64,000 nucleotides of DNA. Source: G963422745 sp963422745. GTDB lineage: Bacteria; Actinomycetota; Acidimicrobiia; Acidimicrobiales; Aldehydirespiratoraceae. The notes below the pieces were generated by a model that was given only the letters and a program-made list of their open reading frames with translations, searched no databases and was not told the DNA's origin. Numbering within the stretch: the first letter of the stretch is position 1; the number at the start of each line of letters is the position of its first letter. The stretch lies in assembly GCA_963422745.1 (NCBI GenBank), contig OY730477.1, forward strand, positions 1,240,001-1,304,000, given 5' to 3'. Below, in pieces: positions 41,317-50,363 of this stretch. The position numbers were made by a program, and so were the translations under genes.

Positions 41317-42849
41317 TCAATTGATCTGTTTCTCCATGCCTTCCCAGTAGGGAGCGCGCAATCTGTACTTTTGGAGCTTGCCGGTTGCGGTCCGGGCCAG
41401 GTCGTCGCGGAACTCGACAGATGTGGGGCACTTGTAGTGCGCGATGCGCGCTCGGCAGTGGTCAATCAGGTCACGTTCTGAGATCTCCGAGCCCGGAACC
41501 CGCACGACGAGCGCCTTGACGGTTTCGCCCCACCTGTGGTCGGGAACCCCTATCACCGCGCACTCGGCCACGGCCTCATGAGCGAACAAGGCGTCCTCCA
41601 CCTCAATCGACGACACGTTCTCGCCGCCGGAGATGATTACGTCCTTCTTGCGGTCTGAAAGCGTGACGTATGAATCCTCGTCGATGCAACCACCATCTCC
41701 GGTGTGGAACCAGCCGCCCACCAAAGCCTCATCGGATGCCGCCGGGTTGTTCCAATAGCCCTTGAGAATGTGATTGCCCCTCGCCAGGATCTCTCCATTC
41801 GCAGACACCGCCATGTCTATGCCGAAGGCTGGGACCCCGGCCCGCGATAGTTTGGCTGCGCGCTCGGCGGGATCAAGGTGGTCCCACTCCTGGCGTGTGC
41901 GGTTCACGGTCAACAGCGGCGCGGTTTCGGTCAGACCGTAAATCTGGATGAACTCCCAGCCAAGTTCCGTCTCCACCCTTTCAATGGTTCGGGTGGGTGG
42001 GGGAGCGCCAGCCACAACTATGCGTACCCGGCCCCGGCCTGGGATCTCCCCTGGCCAGTCGACCGCGGCGTCCAGGATCGCCGTCACAACCGATGGTGCG
42101 CCGCACATGATCGTAATGCCGTGCTCGGAGACCCGCCGCAAGATCTCGTTGCCGTCAACCTTGCGAAGCACCACCTGCGGAACACCCATAGCGGTCATCG
42201 TGAAGGGCATGCCCCAGCCGTTGCAGTGAAACATCGGCAGCGTGTGAAGATACACGTCGCGGTCTCCGACACCGGCGTGCCAGCCGAACACGGCGGAGTT
42301 GGTCCACAAGTTGCGATGGGTCATCTCCACGCCCTTGGGTCTCGCGGTCGTACCGCTTGTGTAGTTGACAGCGGCGGTGGCGTTCTCGTCGGGAGTCCAT
42401 GGACGAGGCTCCCGGTCAAAGAGGAACAACGAGTCGGATTCGGGGCCCGCGATGAACTTGTGTGCCACATCAATGTCGCCGAGGGTGGACCGTAGTTCGG
42501 GGTCGATGATGAGGACCTCCGCTCCGCAGTGGGCGACGATGTAGTTAATCTCGTCGCGACTCAGCCGAAAGTTGATCGGCACCGCGACCCGCCCGTAGAC
42601 GCTCGCAGCGAACAACGTGAGCAGCAGCCGGGCCGAGTTGTGCGACACGATCGCGACCCTTGACCCCTGACCCAATCCCAGGTCGTCGAGCCCGGCGCTC
42701 ATGGCGGCTGCAAGCTCGTTGAGCCGACGATATGTGATGTTGCCCATATCCGGTGCGGGTTGGTCCGCCTCATCAATGATCCCTACGCGGTTGGCGTATA
42801 CAAGCGACGCACGTTTCAGGTGATCGGCGACGGTCATGGGTATCAACAT
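41317..42849 (-). CDS. Acyl-CoA ligase (AMP-forming, class I adenylate-forming)
   Basis: 510 residues from the ATG at 42849, preceded by GGAGGA at the right distance. Motifs are YTSGTTARPKGVEMTH (P-loop), IQIYGLTETAPLLTVN (A5), GGWFHTGDGGCIDEDSYV (A7) and SDRKKDVIISGGENVSSIE (hinge and CoA site), with the catalytic lysine in the end segment TATGKLQKYRLR. It activates a fatty or aromatic acid as acyl-CoA with ATP. It resembles medium-chain FadD-like ligases. No neighbour on its strand clarifies the acid. Confidence 0.94.
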   Translation of the reverse strand: MLIPMTVADHLKRASLVYANRVGIIDEADQPAPDMGNITYRRLNELAAAMSAGLDDLGLGQGSRVAIVSHNSARLLLTLFAASVYGRVAVPINFRLSRDEINYIVAHCGAEVLIIDPELRSTLGDIDVAHKFIAGPESDSLFLFDREPRPWTPDENATAAVNYTSGTTARPKGVEMTHRNLWTNSAVFGWHAGVGDRDVYLHTLPMFHCNGWGMPFTMTAMGVPQVVLRKVDGNEILRRVSEHGITIMCGAPSVVTAILDAAVDWPGEIPGRGRVRIVVAGAPPPTRTIERVETELGWEFIQIYGLTETAPLLTVNRTRQEWDHLDPAERAAKLSRAGVPAFGIDMAVSANGEILARGNHILKGYWNNPAASDEALVGGWFHTGDGGCIDEDSYVTLSDRKKDVIISGGENVSSIEVEDALFAHEAVAECAVIGVPDHRWGETVKALVVRVPGSEISERDLIDHCRARIAHYKCPTSVEFRDDLARTATGKLQKYRLRAPYWEGMEKQIN

Positions 42850-42936
42850 GTTGATGTTCCTCCCTGCGTGGGATTATGGAACATCGTCCGGCAAGCCACA
42901 ATGTGACCAGCAGAGTCCCAGATCAAGCAGCCGTGC

Positions 42937-43515
42937 TCAGCAATAGGGCGGCGACATGTTGTCGGGCTCGATTCGAGTCAGCGTATTGCGGTCGGTGTGT
43001 TCGAAGGGTTCGTCGTATTCCTTCATCAGCAGGGTTGATGTTTCGTCGTAGGTGAGAGTGTCGCTATCGACCGAAAGGTTCAACACGTAAGAGACGCAGC
43101 GGGAATTGCTCATCAGGTACGGATTCTGGGTGATGCCGTATTCGTCGGAGTCGGCACCAGCCCTCAGCGTGAACGAATGACCGTCGGGATCGGCCGGGCC
43201 ACCGGCTAGGATCGTTGAGCCACGGGGGATGACGAAGGCGCGCATAACGTGGCGCAGTGCGCCACACCAAAGCCAATAGCCGACTTCGGTGTGGAATGCA
43301 ACGTCCTCGCCGGGTCGCCATGCGGCCATTCGGTAGTCAAGTCCGTATAGGCACTGCTGGCCGTTGTCCACCGGACCAAACGGCGCAAAGGAGGCCCGTT
43401 CACGGTAGTGAGTTTCGCCTTCCTCATGGTCGGCGTGGTGATAGGAAAAGTCAACACCCCCGTGTCCTTCCCACATGCCGATGAGATGGGCGAGAGGTCC
43501 GAAGTGGTTGACCAT
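42937..43515 (-). CDS. Heme-binding beta-barrel (nitrobindin-like) protein
   Basis: 192 residues. The opening PLAHLIGMWEGHGGVDF has the GxWxGxG motif of the nitrobindin/DUF1794 family. The rest alternates strands of a ten-stranded barrel, including ERASFAPFGPVDNGQQCLYGL and DVAFHTEVGYWLWCGA. A late strand pair contains LTYDETSTLLM. In relatives a C-terminal histidine ligates heme; here the candidate is in EPFEHTDRNTLTRIEP. Proteins of this type bind heme and nitric oxide or isomerise peroxynitrite; here that is inferred only from fold. Confidence 0.8.
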   Translation of the reverse strand: MVNHFGPLAHLIGMWEGHGGVDFSYHHADHEEGETHYRERASFAPFGPVDNGQQCLYGLDYRMAAWRPGEDVAFHTEVGYWLWCGALRHVMRAFVIPRGSTILAGGPADPDGHSFTLRAGADSDEYGITQNPYLMSNSRCVSYVLNLSVDSDTLTYDETSTLLMKEYDEPFEHTDRNTLTRIEPDNMSPPYC

Positions 43516-43737
43516 GATCTGAGGCTAATGGTTCCTTGCGCATGGTTGGGAGCGTTGAATTGGTGAACCGCCCGGTTCAGCCGCCTCCAAATTCAGCCCG
43601 TAGTCATTGCTGGTGGACTCGTGATTGTCACAGGGTCCGGCGCCTCAACACCGGTCCGGTTTCGTGCTGCGGGGAGGAGCCTGTTGTGATCAAACGAGGA
43701 TGCTGTCGTTCAGCCGGATCAAATTGATCGCTTTCTG

Positions 43738-43828
43738 CAGCATTGACCTAGGACCGAGTCCGCATTTGACCACATCAATCGGGTCACCGAAATTGGTGGT
43801 CTACAGCATTGAACTAGGACCGAGTCCG
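43738..43828. repeat. 66-bp period duplication of the MFS gene 3' end
   Basis: CAGCATTGA(C/A)CTAGGACCG plus AGTCCG occurs at 43738-43762 and 43804-43828. The second copy includes the stop (43814-43816 on the minus strand) and last codons of the MFS gene; the first is its outward copy. Weaker similarity (AAATTG blocks at 43721 and 43790) extends further left. The rest of the spacer 43516-43737 contains no gene I can support. Confidence 0.9.
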
Positions 43829-45211
43829 TGTCGCATCTGTGTGCGCAATGTGTGATGTTCGGGGCAGTCGAAGCGTTAATGGGACTGCGGCTGCGCAGAG
43901 AATGAGCAAGTACAGCATGGTGTTTCGGAATCCCGCCACGGGGTCAGAAGCCCGCTCAATGAGCGCAACGACGGCGGCAACGTTTAGCGCCATCCCCACT
44001 TCCAGGGCTATGCGCGCCATTCCGGCACCGATTCCGAGTTCGGAGACGGAGATGTCACGTACGGTTGTACTTTGGCAGGCTGCGTGGGCGAGTCCAACAC
44101 CGGTCGCATAAACGACATTGATGGCGACGAAGGCCACCAGGTTGGTGTTTTCATCAATGATGATGACGAACGCGGCACCGGCAATGGCCATAAGGATGGT
44201 GCCTGGCACGATGACCACCCGATGACCAAAACGATCTGCTATCCGGCCCGCGACTACCGTGAGTGGCCCAGCGATGGTCGGGATCAGAGCCACGAGCAGT
44301 CCCGCCTGGAAAAGCGAGAACCCCCAGCCGGAATCAAGAAACCGAATCTGCCCCAAGAAAACACCCGCGAAACTCCCAGCAACGAGAACCTGAAGAATGC
44401 TGCCGAGCCGAAACGTCGGGATCCGATAAAGGTCCAGCTTCAGTATCGGATCGGCTTGGCGTCGGCTGCGCAATACCAGCAGCACACCGAACGTGCCCGC
44501 AGTGAACAACGTCATGATCGTTCGGGCATCAAAGTAATCCCATTCCGGGCTCTGCACGATGCCCAAAATCAAAGCTGTGGTTGACCCGATTATCAGGACC
44601 GCACCCAGCAAGTCGGGCGGGCCGCGGTGGCCATCAGGTCGGGCCCGTTCGAGTCGCGGCCAGATGACGGCAAGGATCAACAAACCGATCGGGATATTGC
44701 CCGAAAACGTCCAGCGCCATCCGATTGAGTCGACCAGTGCTCCACCCACCACTGGTCCCAATGCCGCGGAGATGCCTCCCAGACCGCCTATGGCACCCAC
44801 GGCTGTTGCACGCCGCTCGACAGGAAACGCGTGCATGACGATCGCCAACGCCGCGGGAGACTCGAAAGCCAGGGCGGCCGCTTGCATCACCCTGGCGACG
44901 ATGAGGAATTCGATGGATGGTGCCAATGCAACCAAACCCGACGCGACAACGAACACAGCGAACCCGTAGAGAAAGACGGTGGCTCGTCCGTAACGGTCTG
45001 CCGCCCATCCTCCCGGGATGATCAAGGCACCCAGGGTTATGGAGAACGCTGTCAGTGCCCACGACACCGAAGCTTGATCTATATTGAAACTTTCTGAAAT
45101 ATCGCCAAACGCAACAAAAATAAGTGAAAAGTTAAGAGATGCCAAAACCATCGTCAGCCCGACCAGAAAGAAAAGCCGCCACGCTGCGCGGGATGGTCGG
45201 ATGGTCGCCAT
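43814..45211 (-). CDS. MFS transporter, probable 14-helix drug exporter (DHA2-like)
   Basis: 465 residues with about fourteen hydrophobic helices. Diagnostic loops are GGWAADRYGRATVFLYG (motif A) near 67-83 and GGLGGISAALGPVVGGALVD near 142-161, the exporter motif C region. It sits in the cytoplasmic membrane and would export a small compound by proton exchange. The 3' end has been copied outward (43738-43828). The divergent spacer to the AlkD-like gene is 114 bp. The cargo is unknown. Confidence 0.92.
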   Translation of the reverse strand: MATIRPSRAAWRLFFLVGLTMVLASLNFSLIFVAFGDISESFNIDQASVSWALTAFSITLGALIIPGGWAADRYGRATVFLYGFAVFVVASGLVALAPSIEFLIVARVMQAAALAFESPAALAIVMHAFPVERRATAVGAIGGLGGISAALGPVVGGALVDSIGWRWTFSGNIPIGLLILAVIWPRLERARPDGHRGPPDLLGAVLIIGSTTALILGIVQSPEWDYFDARTIMTLFTAGTFGVLLVLRSRRQADPILKLDLYRIPTFRLGSILQVLVAGSFAGVFLGQIRFLDSGWGFSLFQAGLLVALIPTIAGPLTVVAGRIADRFGHRVVIVPGTILMAIAGAAFVIIIDENTNLVAFVAINVVYATGVGLAHAACQSTTVRDISVSELGIGAGMARIALEVGMALNVAAVVALIERASDPVAGFRNTMLYLLILCAAAVPLTLRLPRTSHIAHTDATRTRS

Positions 45212-45325
45212 GAGCCACTCTCGCTAGATTGATTGGGTTGGGAGGATGCAATTCGGATCGCAGCCTGCGGGCCGGTTCCAAACGTGTGAAGGTCGAAGTT
45301 CTGATCCTCACTCAATCCAGCCCTT

Positions 45326-46060
45326 ATGGACCCAAAGAGCACGATGGACCCCAAGAGCACGGACAACGGTATGGACCCTGAAACCGTCATGAGCATGCTT
45401 GAAGAATCTGGCAGTGCCCAAACTCGCCGAATTTATCTGCGCCACGGTGCTGGTGAGCCAGTATTCGGGGTGAGCTACGGCGAGTTGAACCGCCTGGCCA
45501 AAAAGATCAAGACCGACCATGCACTCGCCGTTGACTTGTGGGCAACGGGCAATCACGATGCCAGGGAGCTTGCCGCAAAGATTGTTGACAAGGACCGTGT
45601 GACCAAGGCCTTGGCCCGAAGGTGGCTGGCTGACACCGATAACTATGTGTCAATGGGGTCGGTTGCGGGTGTGGTGGCGAACTCTCCGCATGCCCGTGAA
45701 TTGAGCGACGAATGGCGGGATCAAAGTCGGGAATGGACTGCGGCAGCAGGGTGGTTGTTGGTGGCGTATTGCGCCGAACGATCTGATGTCTTCTCCGGTG
45801 ATGATCTGGGGTTGATGTTGCAGCAAATCGAGACCGAGATCCATGATCGGGCGAATCGGGTACGCCACGAGATGAATCAGGCACTGATCGCGATTGCTCT
45901 GCGTGATGAGGATCTGCGCAAACAGGCCATTGACGCGGCCGGTCGTATAGGCACGGTGATGGTTGATCACGGCCGAACCGGGTGCAAGACTCCCGATGCT
46001 GTGAGCTACATCAACAAAACCGTGGCTTACCGCGCCCGGCGTGCCGCACGAAACAGGTAA
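45326..46060 (+). CDS. DNA alkylation repair protein (AlkD-like)
   Basis: 244 residues made of helical HEAT-like repeats. The family segment is VFGVSYGELNRLAKKIKTDH near 46-65, then LWATGNHDARELAAKIVDKD and WLLVAYCAERSDVFSGDDL. It ends with the conserved YINKTVAYRARRAARN. AlkD enzymes remove positively charged alkylated bases such as 3- and 7-methylpurines. The start is duplicated: ATGGACCCAAAGAGCACG is followed by ATGGACCCCAAGAGCACG 18 bp later, and a further in-frame ATG is at 45371, so the true N-terminus may be any of these. It is convergent with a glycosylase gene, 10 bp apart. Confidence 0.9.
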   Translation: MDPKSTMDPKSTDNGMDPETVMSMLEESGSAQTRRIYLRHGAGEPVFGVSYGELNRLAKKIKTDHALAVDLWATGNHDARELAAKIVDKDRVTKALARRWLADTDNYVSMGSVAGVVANSPHARELSDEWRDQSREWTAAAGWLLVAYCAERSDVFSGDDLGLMLQQIETEIHDRANRVRHEMNQALIAIALRDEDLRKQAIDAAGRIGTVMVDHGRTGCKTPDAVSYINKTVAYRARRAARNR

Positions 46061-46070
46061 CGGACGGCCA

Positions 46071-46982
46071 TCAAAGCGGCGCTATGTCGAAGCGGAATGG
46101 AGCTGGCCGGTGATTTGGCGGCCCGGCTCGATGGAACTTGATCATCCGAACTACCCGCTGACGATGACCCGCGAAGGGTTCGAGCAACTCAAGCATGCGG
46201 TTGTCGTCTCCTACTGTGCCGTTGAGGGTGTAGGTAACCATGGCGGGAATGTGCAGATCGCCTACTGGCACCGCGTCGGGATCACCCACTGCGACCGAGG
46301 TCGTCAGCGCAGCGGTCCAAGTGCCGACGCCTGGTAGTTGTCGCAGCCAATCACCGGCTTCGTTCGGGGATAGGTCGCCCAGGCGCTCAAGTCTGTCGGC
46401 GTATTTTGCAGCTATGCGCAGGACACGGGCGCGGCTGCGCTCTATGCCAGCACTGTGGAACTGGTGATCCGTGACGCGAAGCAATGCCTCGGGCGTCGGA
46501 AATGCAGGTAAAGGTCCGCCTAATGTGTTGTCTCCGAACCGGTGTAGCAACCGGAAGCGTGATGTTGTTGCGTCCGCCTTCACGACCCGTTGCCCTATAG
46601 CTGCGGTAGCGAGCGCCTCGTACCAGCGGTGTGTGGAGCCAAGGCGGGGCACACCCACGGACTGCTGTAGACGTCGAATAATGGGATGGTCGGTAATGAA
46701 GTCCTTCGCGGTTTCGTCCCGGTCGCCGATGAGAGCCGGAAATCGTGCGATCATCCATTCGGTGCCCAAACCCCATGCGTCGACTCGCAGTGTCTCGCCC
46801 GCAACCCTGAACGCCATCAGTCCGACTCCGTCGGGGGTCGTGGTTGACCACCAGTAGACGCCGCGGCGGCGACGGACTGTCTTGGCACCCATCACTGCAA
46901 ACCCGACGTTGAGTTTCTGACGGGGTCGGTAGGTGAAAGAGGCGGCAGGCGGCCCTGGCGGTTTCGGATCGGGTTGGCTCAC
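46071..46982 (-). CDS. DNA-3-methyladenine glycosylase, HhH-GPD (AlkA-like)
   Basis: 303 residues from a GTG start. The C-terminal half is a helix-hairpin-helix glycosylase: LATAAIGQRVVKADATTSRF, the hairpin WLRQLPGVGTWTAALTT and the catalytic aspartate in AVPVGDLHIPAMV. The N-terminal half is a beta-rich domain as in AlkA. It excises alkylated bases from DNA. The GTGA start overlaps the stop of the PAP2 gene, so the two are co-translated despite unrelated roles. It faces the AlkD-like gene, giving two alkylation repair enzymes back to back. Confidence 0.9.
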   Translation of the reverse strand: MSQPDPKPPGPPAASFTYRPRQKLNVGFAVMGAKTVRRRRGVYWWSTTTPDGVGLMAFRVAGETLRVDAWGLGTEWMIARFPALIGDRDETAKDFITDHPIIRRLQQSVGVPRLGSTHRWYEALATAAIGQRVVKADATTSRFRLLHRFGDNTLGGPLPAFPTPEALLRVTDHQFHSAGIERSRARVLRIAAKYADRLERLGDLSPNEAGDWLRQLPGVGTWTAALTTSVAVGDPDAVPVGDLHIPAMVTYTLNGTVGDDNRMLELLEPFAGHRQRVVRMIKFHRAGPPNHRPAPFRFDIAPL

Positions 46983-47812
46983 CCAGCGGTTAGGTGTTTT
47001 GAGACGTTGTGCACGGATCCTGATTTGTAACTGGCCGCTGGTGTCGAAGCCGAATTGCGGCGAGAGATCCAGGATTGGATCGGCGTGTCAATGACGATCA
47101 CACCTGCGACCAAGGCCATGGCGGCGATGATGTCAAGCCACCAGTGGTTGGCGGTTATCACGACGGCGGCGATCATCAAAGCGGGATGAGCAAGGGCGAG
47201 ATAGCGATGAAGGGTTGAGCCAGCCCGGATGATTGCCCATGCACCGATGAGCGCCCAACCGACGTGCAGCGACGGCATGGCCGCGATTTGGTTCGCCGTG
47301 GAGGCGATCGTTTCGCTGTCGTAGATCTTCGGTCCGTGGGTCTGAAGAGTGTCAACGAAACCCATGTCGGGAAACCACCGCGGCGGAGCCAGCGGGAAAA
47401 TAAGGTGAACCCCCAATGCGATGAACGTGACGCCGAACATCACGCGTCGAATCCGGCCGTAATGGTCGTAGTGGCGGATATAGAGCCACACCAAGAACAC
47501 CACGGTTCCGGTGAAGTGGGCGAAGAAGTAGTAGCGGTTGAGCAGCCAAACGAGAGCATCATTGTCCAACACGGCCGCCTGGATACGTACCTCGTTGAAG
47601 ATCCCGAGCGCCTGTTCCCAATCGACGATGGTGTGGGAGTTGGTGATCGCCTCGCCGATCTCGTCTTTGACGATGAGTCGCACGAGCCGGTACAGCAGGA
47701 AACCACCGATGATCAGCGTCAGTTCACGGCCGAGACGCCAACCGAAACGCGAATCGCGGTTCGGATCGGTACTTGAGGAACCGCCATGCAGGTCAATGGT
47801 GACACCAGTCAT
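46979..47812 (-). CDS. PAP2 superfamily membrane phosphatase/transferase
   Basis: 277 residues from the ATG at 47812, which has GGAGG 5 bp upstream; a GTG two codons earlier is less likely. About six membrane helices are visible. The PAP2 phosphatase motifs appear as IAAMPSLHVGWAL (motif 2, catalytic-type histidine) and TANHWWLDIIAA (motif 3), with FPLAPPRWFPDMGF before them. It resembles actinobacterial inositol-phosphorylceramide-synthase/AUR1-like PAP2 proteins and probably acts on a lipid phosphate or phosphoinositol lipid at the outer face of the membrane. Confidence 0.9.
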   Translation of the reverse strand: MTGVTIDLHGGSSSTDPNRDSRFGWRLGRELTLIIGGFLLYRLVRLIVKDEIGEAITNSHTIVDWEQALGIFNEVRIQAAVLDNDALVWLLNRYYFFAHFTGTVVFLVWLYIRHYDHYGRIRRVMFGVTFIALGVHLIFPLAPPRWFPDMGFVDTLQTHGPKIYDSETIASTANQIAAMPSLHVGWALIGAWAIIRAGSTLHRYLALAHPALMIAAVVITANHWWLDIIAAMALVAGVIVIDTPIQSWISRRNSASTPAASYKSGSVHNVSKHLTAG

Positions 47813-47828
47813 CTGCACCTCCGTCGTC

Positions 47829-47936
47829 TAGCAATGAACGCTAACAGATGTGGTTCATTCTGTGCCCGGCCCCATCAGACGTTCTTGTTCCCGGTAGCAA
47901 TGAACGCTAACGGATGTGGTTCATTCTGTGCCCGGC
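47829..47936. repeat. 66-bp period duplication of a gene 3' end
   Basis: A 42-bp block (TAGCAATGAACGCTAAC(A/G)GA to TGTGCCCGGC) occurs at 47829-47870 and 47895-47936, exactly 66 bp apart with one change; the 24 bases between copies differ. The second copy ends 16 bases inside the peptidoglycan-binding gene and includes its TGA (47921-47923, minus strand); the first is its outward copy just before the PAP2 start. Confidence 0.95.
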
Positions 47937-48340
47937 TGGTTGTCTGGCAGTTGGTCGGCCGTCTCCGATGCGTCAAGGGCGTCAACCAAGGCCTGAAGAT
48001 ACTCCAGCACGTCACGATCGTCGGCATCGGCCTGCATGCGGTACTGCGCGATCGCCTCGTCAATAGCTGTGGCTGTGTTTGGTCCATTCAGACCGTCAAT
48101 CACTCCGGGATCAAATCCTAGCCGGTGGAGGTGTCCTTGAATCACCAGCACCTCGTCACCGGTTAGCGGATCGTCCGATTCCTTCTGCTCCACAGAGGTG
48201 TCTTCATCAACTGGCACGGCAACCAAGGCCCCATCGGGGCCAAACGCCTCCTCCACGACCGGCGCAGCGAAACGCGTCGCGGTTATCAGCGCTATGGCTA
48301 CGATCAGCAGCAGGAACAGACCTTGGATGTGGCTGTGCAT
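47921..48340 (-). CDS. Membrane-anchored peptidoglycan-binding domain protein
   Basis: 139 residues from the ATG at 48340 (MHSHIQGLF); the frame is open further out but without family features. One N-terminal membrane segment (LFLLLIVAIALITATRFAAPV) is followed by an acidic extracytoplasmic part. It contains a PG_binding_1-like module: VLVIQGHLHRLGFDPGVIDG then LNGPNTATAIDEAIAQY. The GFDPGVIDG-x-NGP pattern is typical. It probably binds cell wall from the membrane. The C-terminus is acidic and unstructured. Confidence 0.8.
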   Translation of the reverse strand: MHSHIQGLFLLLIVAIALITATRFAAPVVEEAFGPDGALVAVPVDEDTSVEQKESDDPLTGDEVLVIQGHLHRLGFDPGVIDGLNGPNTATAIDEAIAQYRMQADADDRDVLEYLQALVDALDASETADQLPDNQPGTE

Positions 48341-48357
48341 CACAAGATTCTCATGGG

Positions 48358-48621
48358 CTATTCGGGTCGATTGCGGCGGCGGCCGATGAGACGTGATCGG
48401 ATGTCTGAACAGGTGGGACAAATCGGGTACCTGTCAGGGTCACGGTGCGGAACCCAAACCTTCCCGCACAGCGCCTGCACGGGTGTGCCCTCAACGGCGG
48501 AGCGGGTAGCGTCAGCCTTTCGGACATAGTGAGCGAATCGGTCGTGGTCGCCGTTGTCGGTGACGGGTTTCGTAATCGTCTCGGTGACCGGCAGCGTTGG
48601 TAGCTGAATCGGATCGGGCAT
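48358..48621 (-). CDS. DUF3039 family zinc-ribbon-like protein
   Basis: 87 residues from the ATG at 48621 (MPDPIQLPTLP); the frame extends outward to a TTG but the family starts about here. The core DRFAHYVRKADATRSAVEG and the cysteines in ALCGKVWVP and PICPTCSDI match the actinobacterial DUF3039 family, in which one Cys plus CPxC could bind zinc. It is a small cytoplasmic protein of unknown role. It is followed 17 bp later by the peptidoglycan-binding gene on the same strand. Confidence 0.85.
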   Translation of the reverse strand: MPDPIQLPTLPVTETITKPVTDNGDHDRFAHYVRKADATRSAVEGTPVQALCGKVWVPHRDPDRYPICPTCSDIRSRLIGRRRNRPE

Positions 48622-48717
48622 GGCCTCAAGTATGGCGTCAGTTGACCGGCGTGCTGGCTCATTCGGGGTCTGAGTCCAGTGTCCACCCAATTCAGAAGTT
48701 CCTTCTTCGGCGGACCG

Positions 48718-50214
48718 TTAGCGACTCAATGCCCGCAGGGCCTCAAGGGTGTCGGCTTCGGAGGCTGGCTTGCTGTGCCGGTACCGCACGACCCGTGCGA
48801 ATCGCAGTGCTATCGCACCGGGATAGCGAGTGGAGTGCTGCACGCCGTCGATCGCAACCTCGACTACCTGGATGGGCCGCAACCGCACAACCCAACCGTT
48901 GTCGTTGATCGCGAGTTCACCGAAGCGCTTGGTTTGCCACCGCAAGATCTGATCGGTCATCCCTTTGAAAGTTTTGCCCACCATCACGAAGCCGCCGTCG
49001 GGACCTCGAGCGCCAAGATGGATGTTGGACAGCATTCCTTGTCGCCGACCGCTGCCGTGCTCCACCGCTAGCACGACGAGGTCGAACCGATGCACCGGTT
49101 TCACCTTTCTCCACGCGTTGCCTCGACGTCCCGCGTTGTAGACGGATCCGGCGGCCTTCACCATCACCCCTTCATGGCCGAGAGTGAGAGCCTCGTCGAG
49201 TACGCCTTGGCCAGCCTCGGGATCGTCGGTAACGATCCCTGGAATTCTGTGTCTGCCTACCACCGACTCCAGTCGCTCGAGACGGGTCGTTAGGGGCTCG
49301 TCAATCAGCGTGACTCCGTCATGATGCAACAGATCAAAGAAGAACGAATCCACGGCGGTTCTGTTGGACATCGTGTCCTGAAACGCAAGTGGAGCGCCTT
49401 CGGGGCTGGTACCGAGAGCCTCGCCGTCGAGCACAAGTTGTTGCGCGGGCAAGGCTGCGACGGTCTCGACGATTTCGCTGACACGTTCGGTGATGTCGTT
49501 GAGGTTGCGAGTCCAGACCCGCACACGATCATGTTGTTTGTGGACCTGGATCCGGATGCCGTCAAGTTTCCACTCCACTGACGCTGACCCGAGATCAGCA
49601 ATCGCATCGGCCACGCTTGCCGCGGTTGACGCAAGCATCGGCCGGATCGGTGTATGCAGCCTCAGATCGACCGCCTTGAGTCCGGGGCGGCCCTGTCGCA
49701 TGGCGATTTCCGCTGCAGTCGCGAGGTCACCGGACAGCATCACCGCGCGCTTGAGAAGCCCCGACGGTACACCGGCGGCCTTGGCCACAGCCTCGGTGAC
49801 GATCCCCTCGTTGGCACCTTGGCGCAATTCACCGACAAGAAGGCGGCGCACAAAGTCGGCCTCCGCCTCAGTGCAACGCGTCAAGAAACTCTCGAGCAAT
49901 TCTCGACGGGTTCCCTGCGCGCCCTTGCCGCGGGTGCGGGCAAGCTGTGTCAGCAGATCGTCGAGATCGGTGAGGTTGAGGGTCGCATTGGCGCTGACGG
50001 TGGAACTCGTCTTGTCGACTGCAGCCCATCCGACTCCGATTCGACCCTGACGAGGGTTGCCAGCGATCACCCCGACCACCACCGCCATCTCGGTGCCCGA
50101 CGCCGACTTCAACAACTCGGCCAGCCGTTGGATCTTCACCCCGCGCGCTGCGGTAGCGGCGACCGCCTCAGTTGTGTCAACCAAATCTATCAGTCTCACC
50201 GGTCCCAGTCCCAT
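48718..50214 (-). CDS. ATP-dependent DNA ligase (LigB-like)
   Basis: 498 residues, the size of archaeal-type ligases kept as accessory enzymes in actinobacteria. Domains in order: N-terminal DNA-binding helices (LLESFLTRCTEAEADFVRRL, LKRAVMLSGDLATAAEIAM), adenylation domain with the lysine nucleophile in EWKLDGIRIQVHK near residue 213 and DGEALGTSPEGAPLAFQD, then VMVKAAGSVYNAGRRGNAW and WRKVKPVHRFDLVVLAVEHG leading to the OB domain. It seals nicks using ATP, unlike the NAD-dependent LigA. The 149-bp spacer upstream (50215-50363) shows nothing I can support. Confidence 0.95.
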   Translation of the reverse strand: MGLGPVRLIDLVDTTEAVAATAARGVKIQRLAELLKSASGTEMAVVVGVIAGNPRQGRIGVGWAAVDKTSSTVSANATLNLTDLDDLLTQLARTRGKGAQGTRRELLESFLTRCTEAEADFVRRLLVGELRQGANEGIVTEAVAKAAGVPSGLLKRAVMLSGDLATAAEIAMRQGRPGLKAVDLRLHTPIRPMLASTAASVADAIADLGSASVEWKLDGIRIQVHKQHDRVRVWTRNLNDITERVSEIVETVAALPAQQLVLDGEALGTSPEGAPLAFQDTMSNRTAVDSFFFDLLHHDGVTLIDEPLTTRLERLESVVGRHRIPGIVTDDPEAGQGVLDEALTLGHEGVMVKAAGSVYNAGRRGNAWRKVKPVHRFDLVVLAVEHGSGRRQGMLSNIHLGARGPDGGFVMVGKTFKGMTDQILRWQTKRFGELAINDNGWVVRLRPIQVVEVAIDGVQHSTRYPGAIALRFARVVRYRHSKPASEADTLEALRALSR

Positions 50215-50363
50215 ATGAGGTCAGGCGTTCGTGGTGTTGGGTCCACGGAGGCGCTTCTGTCACTAAGGCTCGCCTCAAGCACCAGGTCGTGCTTGCTTCA
50301 GGGTCGGGCTTGCTGAGCTCGGATTGGTGTCCGGATAGGCTTGATGAGTCACGGTTGGTGATG

